Shown here piece by piece: positions 52,830 to 61,849 of a stretch of 64,000 nucleotides of DNA. Position 1 is the first letter of the stretch; every line of letters begins with the position of its first letter. The DNA is from Pseudomonadota bacterium (GTDB taxonomy: Bacteria > Pseudomonadota > Alphaproteobacteria > Rhizobiales > Devosiaceae): positions 157,458 to 221,457 of the forward strand of contig JAEWBN010000016.1 of NCBI GenBank assembly GCA_023391095.1. Reading direction: 5' to 3'. Both the position numbers and the translations under genes were made by a program. The notes beneath the pieces are model-generated. The model saw nothing but the letters and a program-made list of their open reading frames with translations, was not told where the DNA came from and did not search any database.

Positions 52830-53473
52830 CAATGCACCGTTGGTCTTGGGGTGAGAATGGTTTCGAGCATCTGGCGTCGAGCCCGGGTGCAGGACAGCAC
52901 CGCCTCATGGATCTCGGTCTCCATGATGCGGGTGAGGTTACGCAAGAGCTTGAACGCCATGTCGAGCTCGGTGCGGTCATCGACATGGCTATGGCGCGCC
53001 AGGACGTCGCAGATACCGGCGAGGGTGATGCGCAACTGGGCGAGGATGATGACTGCCTCATGCGCCCGCTCCGGCAGATCGATACTATCGGCTCCCAAAA
53101 AGAGCCCATCGAGGAATCCGTCCAACTCCTCGATACGGATACGCGCGTAGAGTTCGAGATTTGCGTTTGTCTCTTCCATCGGCGTGCGGGTCATACGGAA
53201 TGGCTGGCTGCGCTTCTGGTGCCTCGTCAATTCGTTCCACAGGCCCTGCACCAGGGCCTCGAGCAGTGCGTTGAGCTCATCAATGCTGTCAAAGACGGGG
53301 AGCTCTCCACCCCAAAGGCTCTTGATCACCACCAAAGGCGAAATCGCCATCTGCGGCGTCGCGATCTGCCCGAGAAACAAGGTTCGCACCTTGTGGTACG
53401 GCATGGGACAGGCATATTTATCGAGCAGGGCCTTCACGGCCATCTCGTTCCCAGCCTGCGCGGTTTTTTTCAT
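52829..53473 (-). CDS. Conserved hypothetical protein, possibly UPF0149-like
   Basis: The 214-residue protein begins MKKTAQAGNEMAVKALLDKY and has VRTLFLGQIATPQMAISPL, SLWGGELPVFDSIDELNALL and MTRTPMEETNANLELYARI. The ending EIHEAVLSCTRARRQMLE is distinctive. It looks all-helical. The order of blocks recalls UPF0149/YecA-type proteins. It is coupled to the following 147-residue gene. The IS3 element sits about 110 bases upstream of its start and may affect its expression. Confidence 0.75.
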   Translation of the reverse strand: MKKTAQAGNEMAVKALLDKYACPMPYHKVRTLFLGQIATPQMAISPLVVIKSLWGGELPVFDSIDELNALLEALVQGLWNELTRHQKRSQPFRMTRTPMEETNANLELYARIRIEELDGFLDGLFLGADSIDLPERAHEAVIILAQLRITLAGICDVLARHSHVDDRTELDMAFKLLRNLTRIMETEIHEAVLSCTRARRQMLETILTPRPTVH

Positions 53474-53644
53474 GGCGATCCCGGATATCGACTTGGGCCG
53501 ATCGCCCGCAAAGGAGCGATAGTTATCGCTAGCCTTGTCAGGCTTGCGCGTGCAAGGCCGAAGCGGGCGCGAGTCACAATTATAGAGGTGGCTCGGTTTG
53601 TCTGAACAGCTATCGGGGCTGCGCTAAGTGGATTTCTGCCCTGG

Positions 53645-54469
53645 TTATGCCGCTGCCGGGATTGGCATCAGCGCATGGAAGTAAGCGGTGTCGGGCGTCT
53701 TTCGGTCAAGGCTCGAGTGGGGCCGTCGACCATTGTAGAAGGCCAGATAGCGGCCGATCGAGGCCCGTGCGTCGGAGACGGTGTCGTAGTGCAGGTAAAC
53801 CTCTTCATACTTGATCGATCGCCAGAGCCGTTCGACGAAGACATTGTCACGCCATGAACCTCTCCCGTCCATGCTGATGGCGATGCCGTTTTCGCGTAAG
53901 AGGCCGGTGAAGGCCATGCTGGTGAACTGGCTGCCTTGGTCGGTATTGAAGATTTCGGGGCTGCCATATCGGCCCAGAGCCTCCTCGACCGCTTCGATGC
54001 AGAAGCCTACGTCCATGCTGATCGAAAGCCGCCAGGACAGCACCCGGCGACTGAACCAATCCACTACTGCGGCCAGATAGACGAAGCCGCGCGCCATGGG
54101 GATGTAGGTGATGTCCATCGCCCAGACCTGATTGGGTCGCGTCACCGCCAGCCTGCGCAGCAGGTAGGGATAAACCTTGTGGCCTGGGGCGGGCTTGGAG
54201 GTGTTGGGCTTGCGGTAGATCGCCTCGATGCCCATCCGCTTCATCAGTGTCGAGACGTGCAGCCTGCCCACCCGAATGCCTTCCCCAGCCAGCAGGTCAC
54301 TCAACATTCGGGCGCCAGCAAAGGGATACTCCAGATGCAGTTCATCGATCCGGCGCAGCGCCAGATCATCTGATGATGTCGGACGTGGTCGATAATAGAC
54401 GCTGCCGCGGCTGATCCCGAGTTCACGCGCCTGTCGCGAAACGGGAAGGTCGTGATTGCGGTCGATCAT
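53645..54469 (-). CDS. IS3-family transposase OrfB (DDE domain)
   Basis: The 274-residue protein has the IS3 integrase core: an HTH_21-like start (GISRGSVYYRPRP), VWAMDITYIPMARGFVYLAAV with the first Asp, FNTDQGSQFTS with the second, and the Glu in DNVFVERLWRSIKYEEVY. It ends ALMPIPAAA near the left terminal repeat. Start overlaps orfA's stop by four bases. Confidence 0.95.
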   Translation of the reverse strand: MIDRNHDLPVSRQARELGISRGSVYYRPRPTSSDDLALRRIDELHLEYPFAGARMLSDLLAGEGIRVGRLHVSTLMKRMGIEAIYRKPNTSKPAPGHKVYPYLLRRLAVTRPNQVWAMDITYIPMARGFVYLAAVVDWFSRRVLSWRLSISMDVGFCIEAVEEALGRYGSPEIFNTDQGSQFTSMAFTGLLRENGIAISMDGRGSWRDNVFVERLWRSIKYEEVYLHYDTVSDARASIGRYLAFYNGRRPHSSLDRKTPDTAYFHALMPIPAAA

Positions 54470-54774
54470 CGCTTTACGCTCAGCAAACCCGCTTTTGTGA
54501 GCGCACCCTCTAGAAAATCATTCTCCAGCGTCAACTGGCCGATCTTGGCATGCAGCGTCTTGACGTCCACCGCTGGAGCTGATGCTTCCGCGCGGGCTTC
54601 ACCAAACACATCGGCGGCGCCCTCCAGAAGCTGGCTGCGCCATTGAGTAATCTGGTTGGCGTGCACATCAAACTGCTGCGCCAACTCCGCCAGGGTCTTC
54701 TCGCCCTTGAGCGCTGCCAGGGCCACCTTCGCCTTGAACGCCGGGGTGTGGTTGCGGCGGGGTCGTCTCGTCAT
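54466..54774 (-). CDS. IS3-family OrfA (helix-turn-helix, leucine zipper)
   Basis: The 102-residue protein begins with RRNHTPAFKAKVALAALKG and LAELAQQFDVHANQITQWRSQL, the HTH of IS3 orfA, followed by a heptad zipper (LHAKIGQLTLENDFLEGAL). GGAGAGA precedes the ATG. It works with OrfB in transposition. Confidence 0.95.
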   Translation of the reverse strand: MTRRPRRNHTPAFKAKVALAALKGEKTLAELAQQFDVHANQITQWRSQLLEGAADVFGEARAEASAPAVDVKTLHAKIGQLTLENDFLEGALTKAGLLSVKR

Positions 54775-55013
54775 GGTCTCTCCTGTTCGCGGCCATATTG
54801 GCCGCCGTCAGGCAGAAAATCCACTCATCCCAGTGTTCAGATTTCCCGAGCCACCTCTTTATAGAACAACCAACAGGGCCAGATGGCGTATCGATCCGAT
54901 TTGGTGACTATTCGCTTCACCACTGCCGTCGCCGACTTCTGGTTGGTTGAGCGCAAGGATGCGCCATTGACCGGAAGCCCCGCTTGGCACGGTCGCGCGT
55001 TAAAAGTTGTCCG

Positions 55014-55946
55014 TCAGCGCCAGACACTGATCTCGGTGCGGTCAACATATCGCAGGACGGTCGTGGCCGACTTCCAGCCGCCAGCTTTCATCAGACGCAG
55101 GAGATCATGCCCGTCCTCGAGCAGTGCTTGCGCGGCACCGACCCTCAGGGAATGTCCGCTGATCTGATTGACAAGGTCGCTTGGCAGGCCGGCACCCGTC
55201 GCAATGGATTTGAGGAGGCGTGAGATCGAGAAACCAGACATGTGGCGCGCCACGGCACGCTCCCGATAAACGGGCCGGATCAAGGGGCCGTGTTCGATCC
55301 CAGCCGCCTCGACCCATTCAAGAACGGTCCTGGCCGTCTCCGTTGAAAGGGTGACGATGCGGCCTTCGCCCATCTGGTCGGCTTTTCCGCGGCGGATGAG
55401 CAGGGCCAGATGTCCCTGGCGATTGTGGACGACATCATCGAGGCTCAGGGCGGCAAGCTCCGAGCGTCGGCAAAGCCCTTCAAAGCCCAGGGCGACGAGA
55501 ACCTTGTCGCGCTTGCCGGCAAGCGTGTCCGTGCAACTCGCGAGCATTTGGGCGCGCAGGGCCCGGTCGATGCCATGGGCCTGGCGCGGGCGATTGGGCC
55601 GGTAGCGCTGGATGCGCCGCCGCGCGAGGCGAACGCGTTCGCTGCCCGCAGGAAGTGCCCGATGGACCCGAACGACCGCTGCCAGCCGCCGGATAAGGGT
55701 GGCGGATTTGAGTGTTTCGATCATTTCGTCGAGATAGAGGGCCAGGGTCTCAGGTGAGGAGGGCAGGGGACAGGCACCCTTTTCCTCGCACCAGTGGGCA
55801 TAGAGCGAGAAATCCTGGGTATATCCGGAAATCGTTGTGGTGGCATAGGCGCCCTCCAACGCCTTTAGTGCGCCTCGCCAATCGTGGCCAGCCGAAGGAA
55901 CCCCGGGCGCAGATGCGCCCGGGCCATGCGAAATCTCCTCGCTCAT
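55014..55946 (-). CDS. Tyrosine recombinase (second intact copy)
   Basis: The 310-residue protein has a core-binding domain (YATTTISGYTQDFSLYAHWC) and catalytic blocks LCRRSELAALSLDDV, RRGKADQMGEGR, SGHSLRVGAAQALL, GGWKSATTVLRYVD with the Tyr before VD. Clearly a relative of the recombinase at 45670. The ATG overlaps the stop of the upstream 128-residue gene by four bases. The N-terminal tail before the SAM-like part is longer by about 25 residues. Confidence 0.93.
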   Translation of the reverse strand: MSEEISHGPGASAPGVPSAGHDWRGALKALEGAYATTTISGYTQDFSLYAHWCEEKGACPLPSSPETLALYLDEMIETLKSATLIRRLAAVVRVHRALPAGSERVRLARRRIQRYRPNRPRQAHGIDRALRAQMLASCTDTLAGKRDKVLVALGFEGLCRRSELAALSLDDVVHNRQGHLALLIRRGKADQMGEGRIVTLSTETARTVLEWVEAAGIEHGPLIRPVYRERAVARHMSGFSISRLLKSIATGAGLPSDLVNQISGHSLRVGAAQALLEDGHDLLRLMKAGGWKSATTVLRYVDRTEISVWR

Positions 55947-56329
55947 GCCCGTTCCCCCGCCTTTTCATTGGTGACGGTCCGGCCTTGGGCCGGCAGACCC
56001 GGAATGACCGACACCGCGTTACGAAACAGCCGGCAAGCGCGCCGCCAGGCAGTGTGGACCAGCGGGCGACCTGCAAAGACCCAGCCCATGGCGAGCACAA
56101 AGGCCGGCTCATGCTGCAGGGACGGCCTTGCTACGAAGCGCGGCAGGACATCGCGCTCGATGGCCGTGACCATGGAACAGGCGTCGGTTGAGAGCACCGG
56201 CAGTCCGGCCCAGACGACCGCGGCAGCGCCTGTTGCTTTGGCAATGTCGCGCCGGAAAAGATCGGGGTTACGCACGAGGCCGCACTGGAACTTGCCCGCA
56301 CCGTCAGCAACGACCACGATCATCTTCAT
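55943..56329 (-). CDS. Hypothetical protein in recombinase operon
   Basis: The 128-residue protein starts MKMIVVVADGAGKFQCGLVR and continues GAAAVVWAGLPVLSTDACSM. The N-terminal beta-strand pattern suggests an alpha/beta fold. It is coupled at both ends (four-base overlaps) to a 45-residue ORF and the recombinase. I recognise no family; the setting suggests a role in recombination or its control. Confidence 0.6.
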   Translation of the reverse strand: MKMIVVVADGAGKFQCGLVRNPDLFRRDIAKATGAAAVVWAGLPVLSTDACSMVTAIERDVLPRFVARPSLQHEPAFVLAMGWVFAGRPLVHTAWRRACRLFRNAVSVIPGLPAQGRTVTNEKAGERA

Positions 56330-56463
56330 CGCGTGCCTCCCATGCGGAAGCCGCGTTGTGCGCGGGCGGCGTCAAATGGGGAAGGATAGGTGAAATAATG
56401 GCGGAAGGACGCAAAGACGCCTTCAACAACGCGCCAGAGCGCGATAGGGCTGATGTCAGCCAT
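56326..56463 (-). CDS. Small 45-residue protein at head of recombinase operon
   Basis: The frame begins MADISPIALWRVVEGVFASF and ends GFRMGGTR. It overlaps the next gene's ATG by four bases, the same coupling used further on, and GGAG lies nine bases before its ATG. Too short for standard cut-offs. Unknown function. Confidence 0.5.
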   Translation of the reverse strand: MADISPIALWRVVEGVFASFRHYFTYPSPFDAARAQRGFRMGGTR

Positions 56464-56619
56464 GGTCGACTCCAGTGTCTGCAGGATTGATCTGGTCAGG
56501 CCGCTTCGGTGTTACCAGCACCGCTTTAACCACATACCAGCATTCCGTCTTTCCGGTCTTTGCGAGTGTCTAAGTAGGTGTTATCGCTCCTACATTGCGT
56601 ATCTAGGGCAGTGCAGTAC

Positions 56620-58047
56620 ATGTCGAAGTTGATTATGCCTGTGATACTTGCTGGCGGGCAGGGCACGCGCTTGTGGCCGATGTCGCGTGCGGCTCGGCCG
56701 AAGCAGTTCCTTCCACTCACAGGAAGTGAGAGCCTCTATCAGCAGACTTTACGACGTGTTGCCGATCGGACGGTGTACTTCCCACCGGTAGTGATTACCA
56801 ACACCGAGTACCGCTTCATCGTAGCCGAGCAGGCTGCCGAGATCGAAGAAGCGCTTGCGGGAGTCTTGCTTGTGCCGGTAGCGCGGAACACCGCTGTGGC
56901 GGTTGCAGCCGCAGCGATCTTTGTGCAGGACAAGTTCGGGCCGGACGTCGTGCTTCACATCCTGCCATCGGACCATGAGGTGGTTGTAACATCCAGCTAC
57001 GAGGAGGCGGTCCAGCAAGCTGCAACTAGTGCAAAGGCTGATCAATTGGTGATGTTCGGTATCGTTCCGGCTCACGCGGAGACTGGACACGGTTACATTA
57101 GGGCTAACGCGGTAGTTGGCCAAGGTGCGCGCCCGGTCGAACGTTTTATTGAAAAGCCAGATGCTAGCCGAGCCGAGGAAATGCTGGCTCAGGGGGGATA
57201 CTTCTGGAACTCTGGAATGTTTATGATGTGCGTCAGCACGTTCATCCGCGAGTGCGAAGCGCTAGCTCCCGATATTTTTGCTGCTGCAAGACGGTCAGTG
57301 GGTCAAGCCCGGATGGACCTCGACTTTGTACGTCTAGATGAAAAGGTGTTCTCCGAAGCGCCAAACATTTCAGTAGATTATGCGATCTTCGAAAAGACGC
57401 AAAAGGCCGCTGTCGTTGCTGTTAACTTTCCTTGGTCCGACTTGGGGAGTTGGGACGCGGTTTGGAGGACCAGCACCAAGGATACTGAAGGAAATGTCTC
57501 GCGAGGTCAGGTCACCCTGAACGATGTCAGCAGGTCCCTGGTCGTCTCGGATCACCCGCATGTCGCCGTTGATGGGCTTGACGACGTAGCCGTTATCGCC
57601 GCTGACGACGCCATCTATGTCGGTCGGCTTTCCCAGGCACAGAAGGTGGGCGCTATGGTCAAAGCGCTTCGAGGCTGCAAGAATACGGCGAACCTCACGG
57701 AGCTCCATAAAACCGCCTACCGTCCCTGGGGCGGATACGCCTCAGTGCTCAATGGCGACCGGTTTCAAGTCAAGCGGCTCTTCGTAAGGCCCGGCAAGAA
57801 GCTCAGCCTACAGAAACATCATCACCGGGCGGAGCACTGGATCGTCGTGCGCGGCACTGCCGAGGTTACGGTTGACGGCTCGGTTACGATTCTGTCTGAG
57901 AACCAGTCCATTTATCTTCCGCTCGGCTGCATGCACCGCCTAGCCAACCCAGGCAAGATCGAGCTTGAACTCATCGAGGTTCAGACCGGCTCATATTTGG
58001 GCGAAGATGACATTATCCGCGCCGAAGACGAGTTCGGGCGAGCTTAA
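56620..58047 (+). CDS. manC: Mannose-1-phosphate guanylyltransferase / mannose-6-phosphate isomerase
   Basis: The 475-residue protein has the nucleotidyltransferase part (VILAGGQGTRLWPMSR, RPKQFLPL, FIEKPDASRAEEML, PNISVDYAIFEKT) and a C-terminal cupin isomerase part (KTAYRPWGGYASVLNGDRF, then LQKHHHRAEHWIVV). Together they match the type II ManC/AlgA family. It makes GDP-mannose. ATG 56620 chosen; ATG 56635 is an alternative. It heads the polysaccharide cluster. Confidence 0.95.
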   Translation: MSKLIMPVILAGGQGTRLWPMSRAARPKQFLPLTGSESLYQQTLRRVADRTVYFPPVVITNTEYRFIVAEQAAEIEEALAGVLLVPVARNTAVAVAAAAIFVQDKFGPDVVLHILPSDHEVVVTSSYEEAVQQAATSAKADQLVMFGIVPAHAETGHGYIRANAVVGQGARPVERFIEKPDASRAEEMLAQGGYFWNSGMFMMCVSTFIRECEALAPDIFAAARRSVGQARMDLDFVRLDEKVFSEAPNISVDYAIFEKTQKAAVVAVNFPWSDLGSWDAVWRTSTKDTEGNVSRGQVTLNDVSRSLVVSDHPHVAVDGLDDVAVIAADDAIYVGRLSQAQKVGAMVKALRGCKNTANLTELHKTAYRPWGGYASVLNGDRFQVKRLFVRPGKKLSLQKHHHRAEHWIVVRGTAEVTVDGSVTILSENQSIYLPLGCMHRLANPGKIELELIEVQTGSYLGEDDIIRAEDEFGRA

Positions 58048-58143
58048 CACCGTTACAAGGGCGATGACGAAGATGCCGCGTTCAAGATGTGGCCTTGTCG
58101 AACCCGCCGCACAGTCGGCTGGCCGGACCGCAGGGGAAGATAG

Positions 58144-59430
58144 GTGAAGTACAGCACATACTACTCCTTTATGCTGTCTCTCTTCATCGTGGCCACCACT
58201 ACGTCGCTGGTGCCATTTACACCTAGGCAATCGTTAAACTCGGTATTTTCGACAGGGGAAGGGGACATATTCCGTCAACTTTCCTATTGTGGCATATTTA
58301 TAGCGGCTATTGTACCAGCAGTTAGACGGCGCCCATCCCTCATAATCGCGGCGCTACCGGTGAGCATGGTAGCGCTATTTCTTTGGTCCGCCGCGACGTT
58401 ATACTGGTCTCCTGTTCCCCTCATCGGAGCGAGGAGGTTAGCGCTCACGGTGATAATCGCTTGGACGGCCTTCATAATTGTTGCCAATCTCACTTTGGAG
58501 AGAGGATTACAAGTTATCGGTCAAACTCTGATCGGTTTGGCCGTTGCTAGCGTCTTGACAGGAGTGCTGGTTCCAACCTTGGGCATCCACCAGCCCGGAG
58601 ATCCGGAGAGCCAAATTGTGGGCGCATGGAGGGGTGTATTCTACCACAAGAACATCCTTGGGAGCGTGTCTGCGCTCGCTGTTCTTTTCTCCCTGTATTT
58701 CCTACCTAGAGACAGGCGCCCTCAGTTCCGAGAGATGCTGTCCGTGCTTCTCTCCGCCGGGGCGCTAGCTTTGGCAGGCTCGAAAACATCGATTCTACTT
58801 TGTCTGGTAGCTGCCGTATGCTTCTGGCTCGCAAGCAATCATAGAGGCGCGGCTCAGGTAAAAGGAGTGCTTGTACTTTTAGTTTTTCCAATCACCTTTG
58901 TACTCGTGCTATCTCTGCCGTACGGGCTGGAGGCCGTCGAAGAAATTGTAGATGATCCCCAGCTCTTTACTGGCAGAAGCTTGCTTTGGCAGCTGACGTA
59001 CGAAGTGGGAATGCAAAACTTACTTTTCGGAGTCGGCTACCAGTCTATTTTCCAGGTCGGACCTGAAAGCGCGATGGCGCGCCTTACGGGAAGTTTGTTT
59101 ATCCAGACCATCACGCATGCACACAATGCTTACCTCGAGATATGGGCGTCCACAGGGATAATTGGCCTATGCCTCTTTGGCTATGCTGTAGTTGTGCGCC
59201 CTCTACTTGCGATAACCTCAAGGCACTTCGATGAGCAGCGCCGGATATTCATAGCAGTGTATGTATTCGTTCTTTTACACGCACTCCTTGAATCAGGCCT
59301 ATTGGATAGAGAACGTGGGACATGGGTGGTACTTCTGTGCATAATGGGCCTACTGCACTCCGCCTGGCGCAAACGAAAGGTCCAAACGGTAGTTCTCAGC
59401 AACCACAAACCGGTTTCTGCTGATGCTTGA
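58144..59430 (+). CDS. O-antigen ligase / polymerase-like membrane protein
   Basis: The 428-residue protein has about ten or more hydrophobic segments, and the Wzy_C-type loop near residues 250-330 with LFTGRSLLWQLTYEVGM and ITHAHNAYLEIWASTGIIGL. The motif HNAYLE is typical of the RfaL/Wzy/ExoQ family. It starts with GTG after AGGGGAAGATAG. It probably polymerises repeat units in the periplasm. Confidence 0.88.
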   Translation: MKYSTYYSFMLSLFIVATTTSLVPFTPRQSLNSVFSTGEGDIFRQLSYCGIFIAAIVPAVRRRPSLIIAALPVSMVALFLWSAATLYWSPVPLIGARRLALTVIIAWTAFIIVANLTLERGLQVIGQTLIGLAVASVLTGVLVPTLGIHQPGDPESQIVGAWRGVFYHKNILGSVSALAVLFSLYFLPRDRRPQFREMLSVLLSAGALALAGSKTSILLCLVAAVCFWLASNHRGAAQVKGVLVLLVFPITFVLVLSLPYGLEAVEEIVDDPQLFTGRSLLWQLTYEVGMQNLLFGVGYQSIFQVGPESAMARLTGSLFIQTITHAHNAYLEIWASTGIIGLCLFGYAVVVRPLLAITSRHFDEQRRIFIAVYVFVLLHALLESGLLDRERGTWVVLLCIMGLLHSAWRKRKVQTVVLSNHKPVSADA

Positions 59431-59504
59431 TTTTGCTCCCTGCGTGCTCGGCCTAAGTCCTTATTCATATAACATCAAGCTCAGTACATACTGGCGGAGT
59501 CACT

Positions 59505-60749
59505 TTGACTAGATCAGTCTCGCTCCGAGTAACTCCGAAACTTCTAGGTCTCGCAGGTACTTTCGCCTACTCTATCTCGAACTTTTTCTTGTTGTTCTCT
59601 CTGCAACAGAACGTACCGCCTTTCGAGTTTGGCTTATTCGCACTAGCGCAGGTTTTTCTGCAGTTCGGCATATCCCTGTCCAACGCGCTTTTCTGTTCCC
59701 CCATCGTCGTGGTTGTCTCCAGAAATCTGGAAAGTAGCCGCGCGGTCTCTAGCTTCTCCAAAGCCAATCTCGTTTTCTGCACGGCGGGCGGGGGCGTTAT
59801 GTTTTTCGCGGTGCTAGCGTCAGGGGGGCACGAGAGGATCGCTTTGATTTTTGGCGCATTGTTCTTCGTGAGCTCAATGCGATGGTTCTTCCGGGCGGTC
59901 GAGTTGGCGCATGCTAACTACGTGGCTCCGGCCTTAGCCGATATTATATATAGCGCTGTCGTTGTATTCTGCACTTTTACCTCTCTTTTCGTAGGCGAAC
60001 TTGAGGGCAGTTTAGCAGCTTCCATACAGACTCTCGGCTGTATTGCTGCTCTGCTAGCCACCTTACCGAAATTGGGCAGAAGCATCCCTAAGACTTTGAA
60101 GGCTTCCCTTGCCCCATTTCGTGAGAGTCTGCGGAAACACGGTGCTTGGGCGCTACTAGGTGTAGTCACCACTGAAATGTCCGGAAACGCTCATGCTTGG
60201 ATACTTGGCGTACTCGTCAGCCCTGCCGCGTTCGCCCCGGTTGCCGCAATAACGCTTTTCTATCGCCCAGTACCTATATTAACCCAAGCTCTTACACAAT
60301 ATGAGCGGCCGAAGCTGGCGTTTTCCATAGAACGCAACGACCGACGGAAGATTAAGGAGACTGTTCGGTCGTTCCGAGTTTACGCAATGGCGACATGGTT
60401 GTTGAACACCGGCGCCATATTTTCTCTTTGTTGGTTCGCTCCAGAATTTTTTGGTTACGGCGCTTGGGAAATACAGATTGCGGCACTTCTATTGGCGGTG
60501 GTATTTCTCGCTAGAGTCTTGCGGGCGCCCGAGAGTGCCGCTCTTCAGGCGGGCGGTAAGTTTCGGCCTTTAGCTCTGGTCACCGCTGCAACGGCCCCGG
60601 TTTCTCTAGTCGGAGTCGCACTGCTGCTGTACCTGCTGCCTGGCGCTGCGGCGGCTTCCCTCGTCGGAGTTGCAGTTGGAGAAATTCTGATGGCTGCGCT
60701 AATCGCGATATCCTACCACAAGCATCTTCTTCCGGCAGCGAAGTCTTAG
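59505..60749 (+). CDS. Wzx-like polysaccharide flippase
   Basis: The 414-residue protein is hydrophobic throughout with about twelve segments and a start (LLGLAGTFAYSISNFFLLFSL) resembling MATE/Wzx-type exporters. No strict motif exists in this family; assignment rests on topology and place between polymerase and glycosyltransferases. It starts with TTG after GGCGGAG. It likely moves lipid-linked units across the inner membrane. Confidence 0.75.
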   Translation: MTRSVSLRVTPKLLGLAGTFAYSISNFFLLFSLQQNVPPFEFGLFALAQVFLQFGISLSNALFCSPIVVVVSRNLESSRAVSSFSKANLVFCTAGGGVMFFAVLASGGHERIALIFGALFFVSSMRWFFRAVELAHANYVAPALADIIYSAVVVFCTFTSLFVGELEGSLAASIQTLGCIAALLATLPKLGRSIPKTLKASLAPFRESLRKHGAWALLGVVTTEMSGNAHAWILGVLVSPAAFAPVAAITLFYRPVPILTQALTQYERPKLAFSIERNDRRKIKETVRSFRVYAMATWLLNTGAIFSLCWFAPEFFGYGAWEIQIAALLLAVVFLARVLRAPESAALQAGGKFRPLALVTAATAPVSLVGVALLLYLLPGAAAASLVGVAVGEILMAALIAISYHKHLLPAAKS

Positions 60750-60753
60750 GCAT

Positions 60754-61800
60754 ATGAAAGTTCACATGTACCCAGCGGCCGTCCCCAAGGACGACAACCC
60801 GTTCATCCCCATCTTAGTGAACGCTCTGCGGGCCAACGGTGTAGAGGTTAGCAACTTTCGCCCCTTCGTACCGGTCGTCGGCACACCTGAGGTCCTGCAT
60901 CTTCACTGGTTAGAGAAGATTTTTTGGGGCCCTTTGGCGCAGAGATTACCCTACTTTCCGGAGTGGCAAGCTGAGCTGTTGGTCCGAGTTGCGCGGCGTG
61001 TCTGCAGAGCGGGCGGGAAAGTGGTTTGGACCGTGCATAACTTGGCTCCACACGATGTGCTGTGTTCACCGCAGAAGAAGCTTTGGGGCGCGATGCTAAC
61101 CTCGCTCTTGCCGTCAGTCACCGATGTAGTTGTGATGAGTGAAAGTTCTTCTCCGCTCGTTAGAAGCACCTATCCAGCTTTGACCAACGCTCAGTTCCAC
61201 GTTGTGCCGCATCCGCACTACATTGGGTACTTCGCCTCTCGGCGATCTGATACAAATATCCGAGCGAAGCTGGGCATCAGTACGGGGACGCCATTCTTTG
61301 TATGTGCGGGGAAAATGAGGCCCTACAAGCAAATCGTCGAGATTATACGTCTGCTACGGGAGGACAGTACTGTCGACTTTCGGCTTCTGATTGCTGGTGA
61401 TGGAGACGAGCACTACTGCAACCTTATCAAAAAGGAGATTGCTAGTGATGCAAGGTTTACTTTCGATAATCGCGTTATCCCCGAGTCGGAGTTGGCGGAT
61501 TACCTAAGTAGTGCGGACGCAGCGATTTTCAATTTCGCGTCCATATTGAACTCGGGCAGCGTCTTAACGGCTCTCTCGTTGGGCACGCCGGTGCTTTGCC
61601 CTCGTGCCGGTGCACTGACAGAGCTTGCTGCTGCGGTAGGACCCGACTGGGTGCGAGCATATGAGGGCTCGCTAACTTCGGAATGGCTGATGAGAAATCT
61701 AGCAGAACTAACACGCCCTACCTCCAGCCGTCCTGACCTCGAGTTTCTATCTCCGCAGAATGTAGCTCGCAGCTATGCAAAAATTTACCGGAGCCGGTGA
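60754..61800 (+). CDS. GT-B fold glycosyltransferase
   Basis: The 348-residue protein begins MKVHMYPAAVPKDDNPFIPI and has VVWTVHNLAPHD, then the donor-site half with FFVCAGKMRPYKQIVEII, FRLLIAGDGDE and LNSGSVLTALSLGTPVLCP. This is the usual GT4-like layout, and it resembles GumK-type enzymes in the N-terminal HLHWLEK motif. It starts five bases after the flippase. Sugar unknown. Confidence 0.85.
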   Translation: MKVHMYPAAVPKDDNPFIPILVNALRANGVEVSNFRPFVPVVGTPEVLHLHWLEKIFWGPLAQRLPYFPEWQAELLVRVARRVCRAGGKVVWTVHNLAPHDVLCSPQKKLWGAMLTSLLPSVTDVVVMSESSSPLVRSTYPALTNAQFHVVPHPHYIGYFASRRSDTNIRAKLGISTGTPFFVCAGKMRPYKQIVEIIRLLREDSTVDFRLLIAGDGDEHYCNLIKKEIASDARFTFDNRVIPESELADYLSSADAAIFNFASILNSGSVLTALSLGTPVLCPRAGALTELAAAVGPDWVRAYEGSLTSEWLMRNLAELTRPTSSRPDLEFLSPQNVARSYAKIYRSR

Positions 61801-61849
61801 AACTGCATCAGATTTGCACAGTGTGGTGAACTTGGGATAGGCCTAGTAA

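Larger units (their letters stand above)
53584..54858 (-). mobile_element. IS3-family insertion sequence, apparently intact
   Basis: The 1275-bp element is bounded by inverted ends starting AGAGGTGGCTCGG on both sides; similarity continues imperfectly (TCTGAACA, then GTGGATTT.TCTGCC). The flanking TTAT is duplicated (53580-53583 and 54859-54862), a 4-bp target duplication. It carries orfA and orfB on the minus strand without visible damage, indicating recent insertion. Confidence 0.93.
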
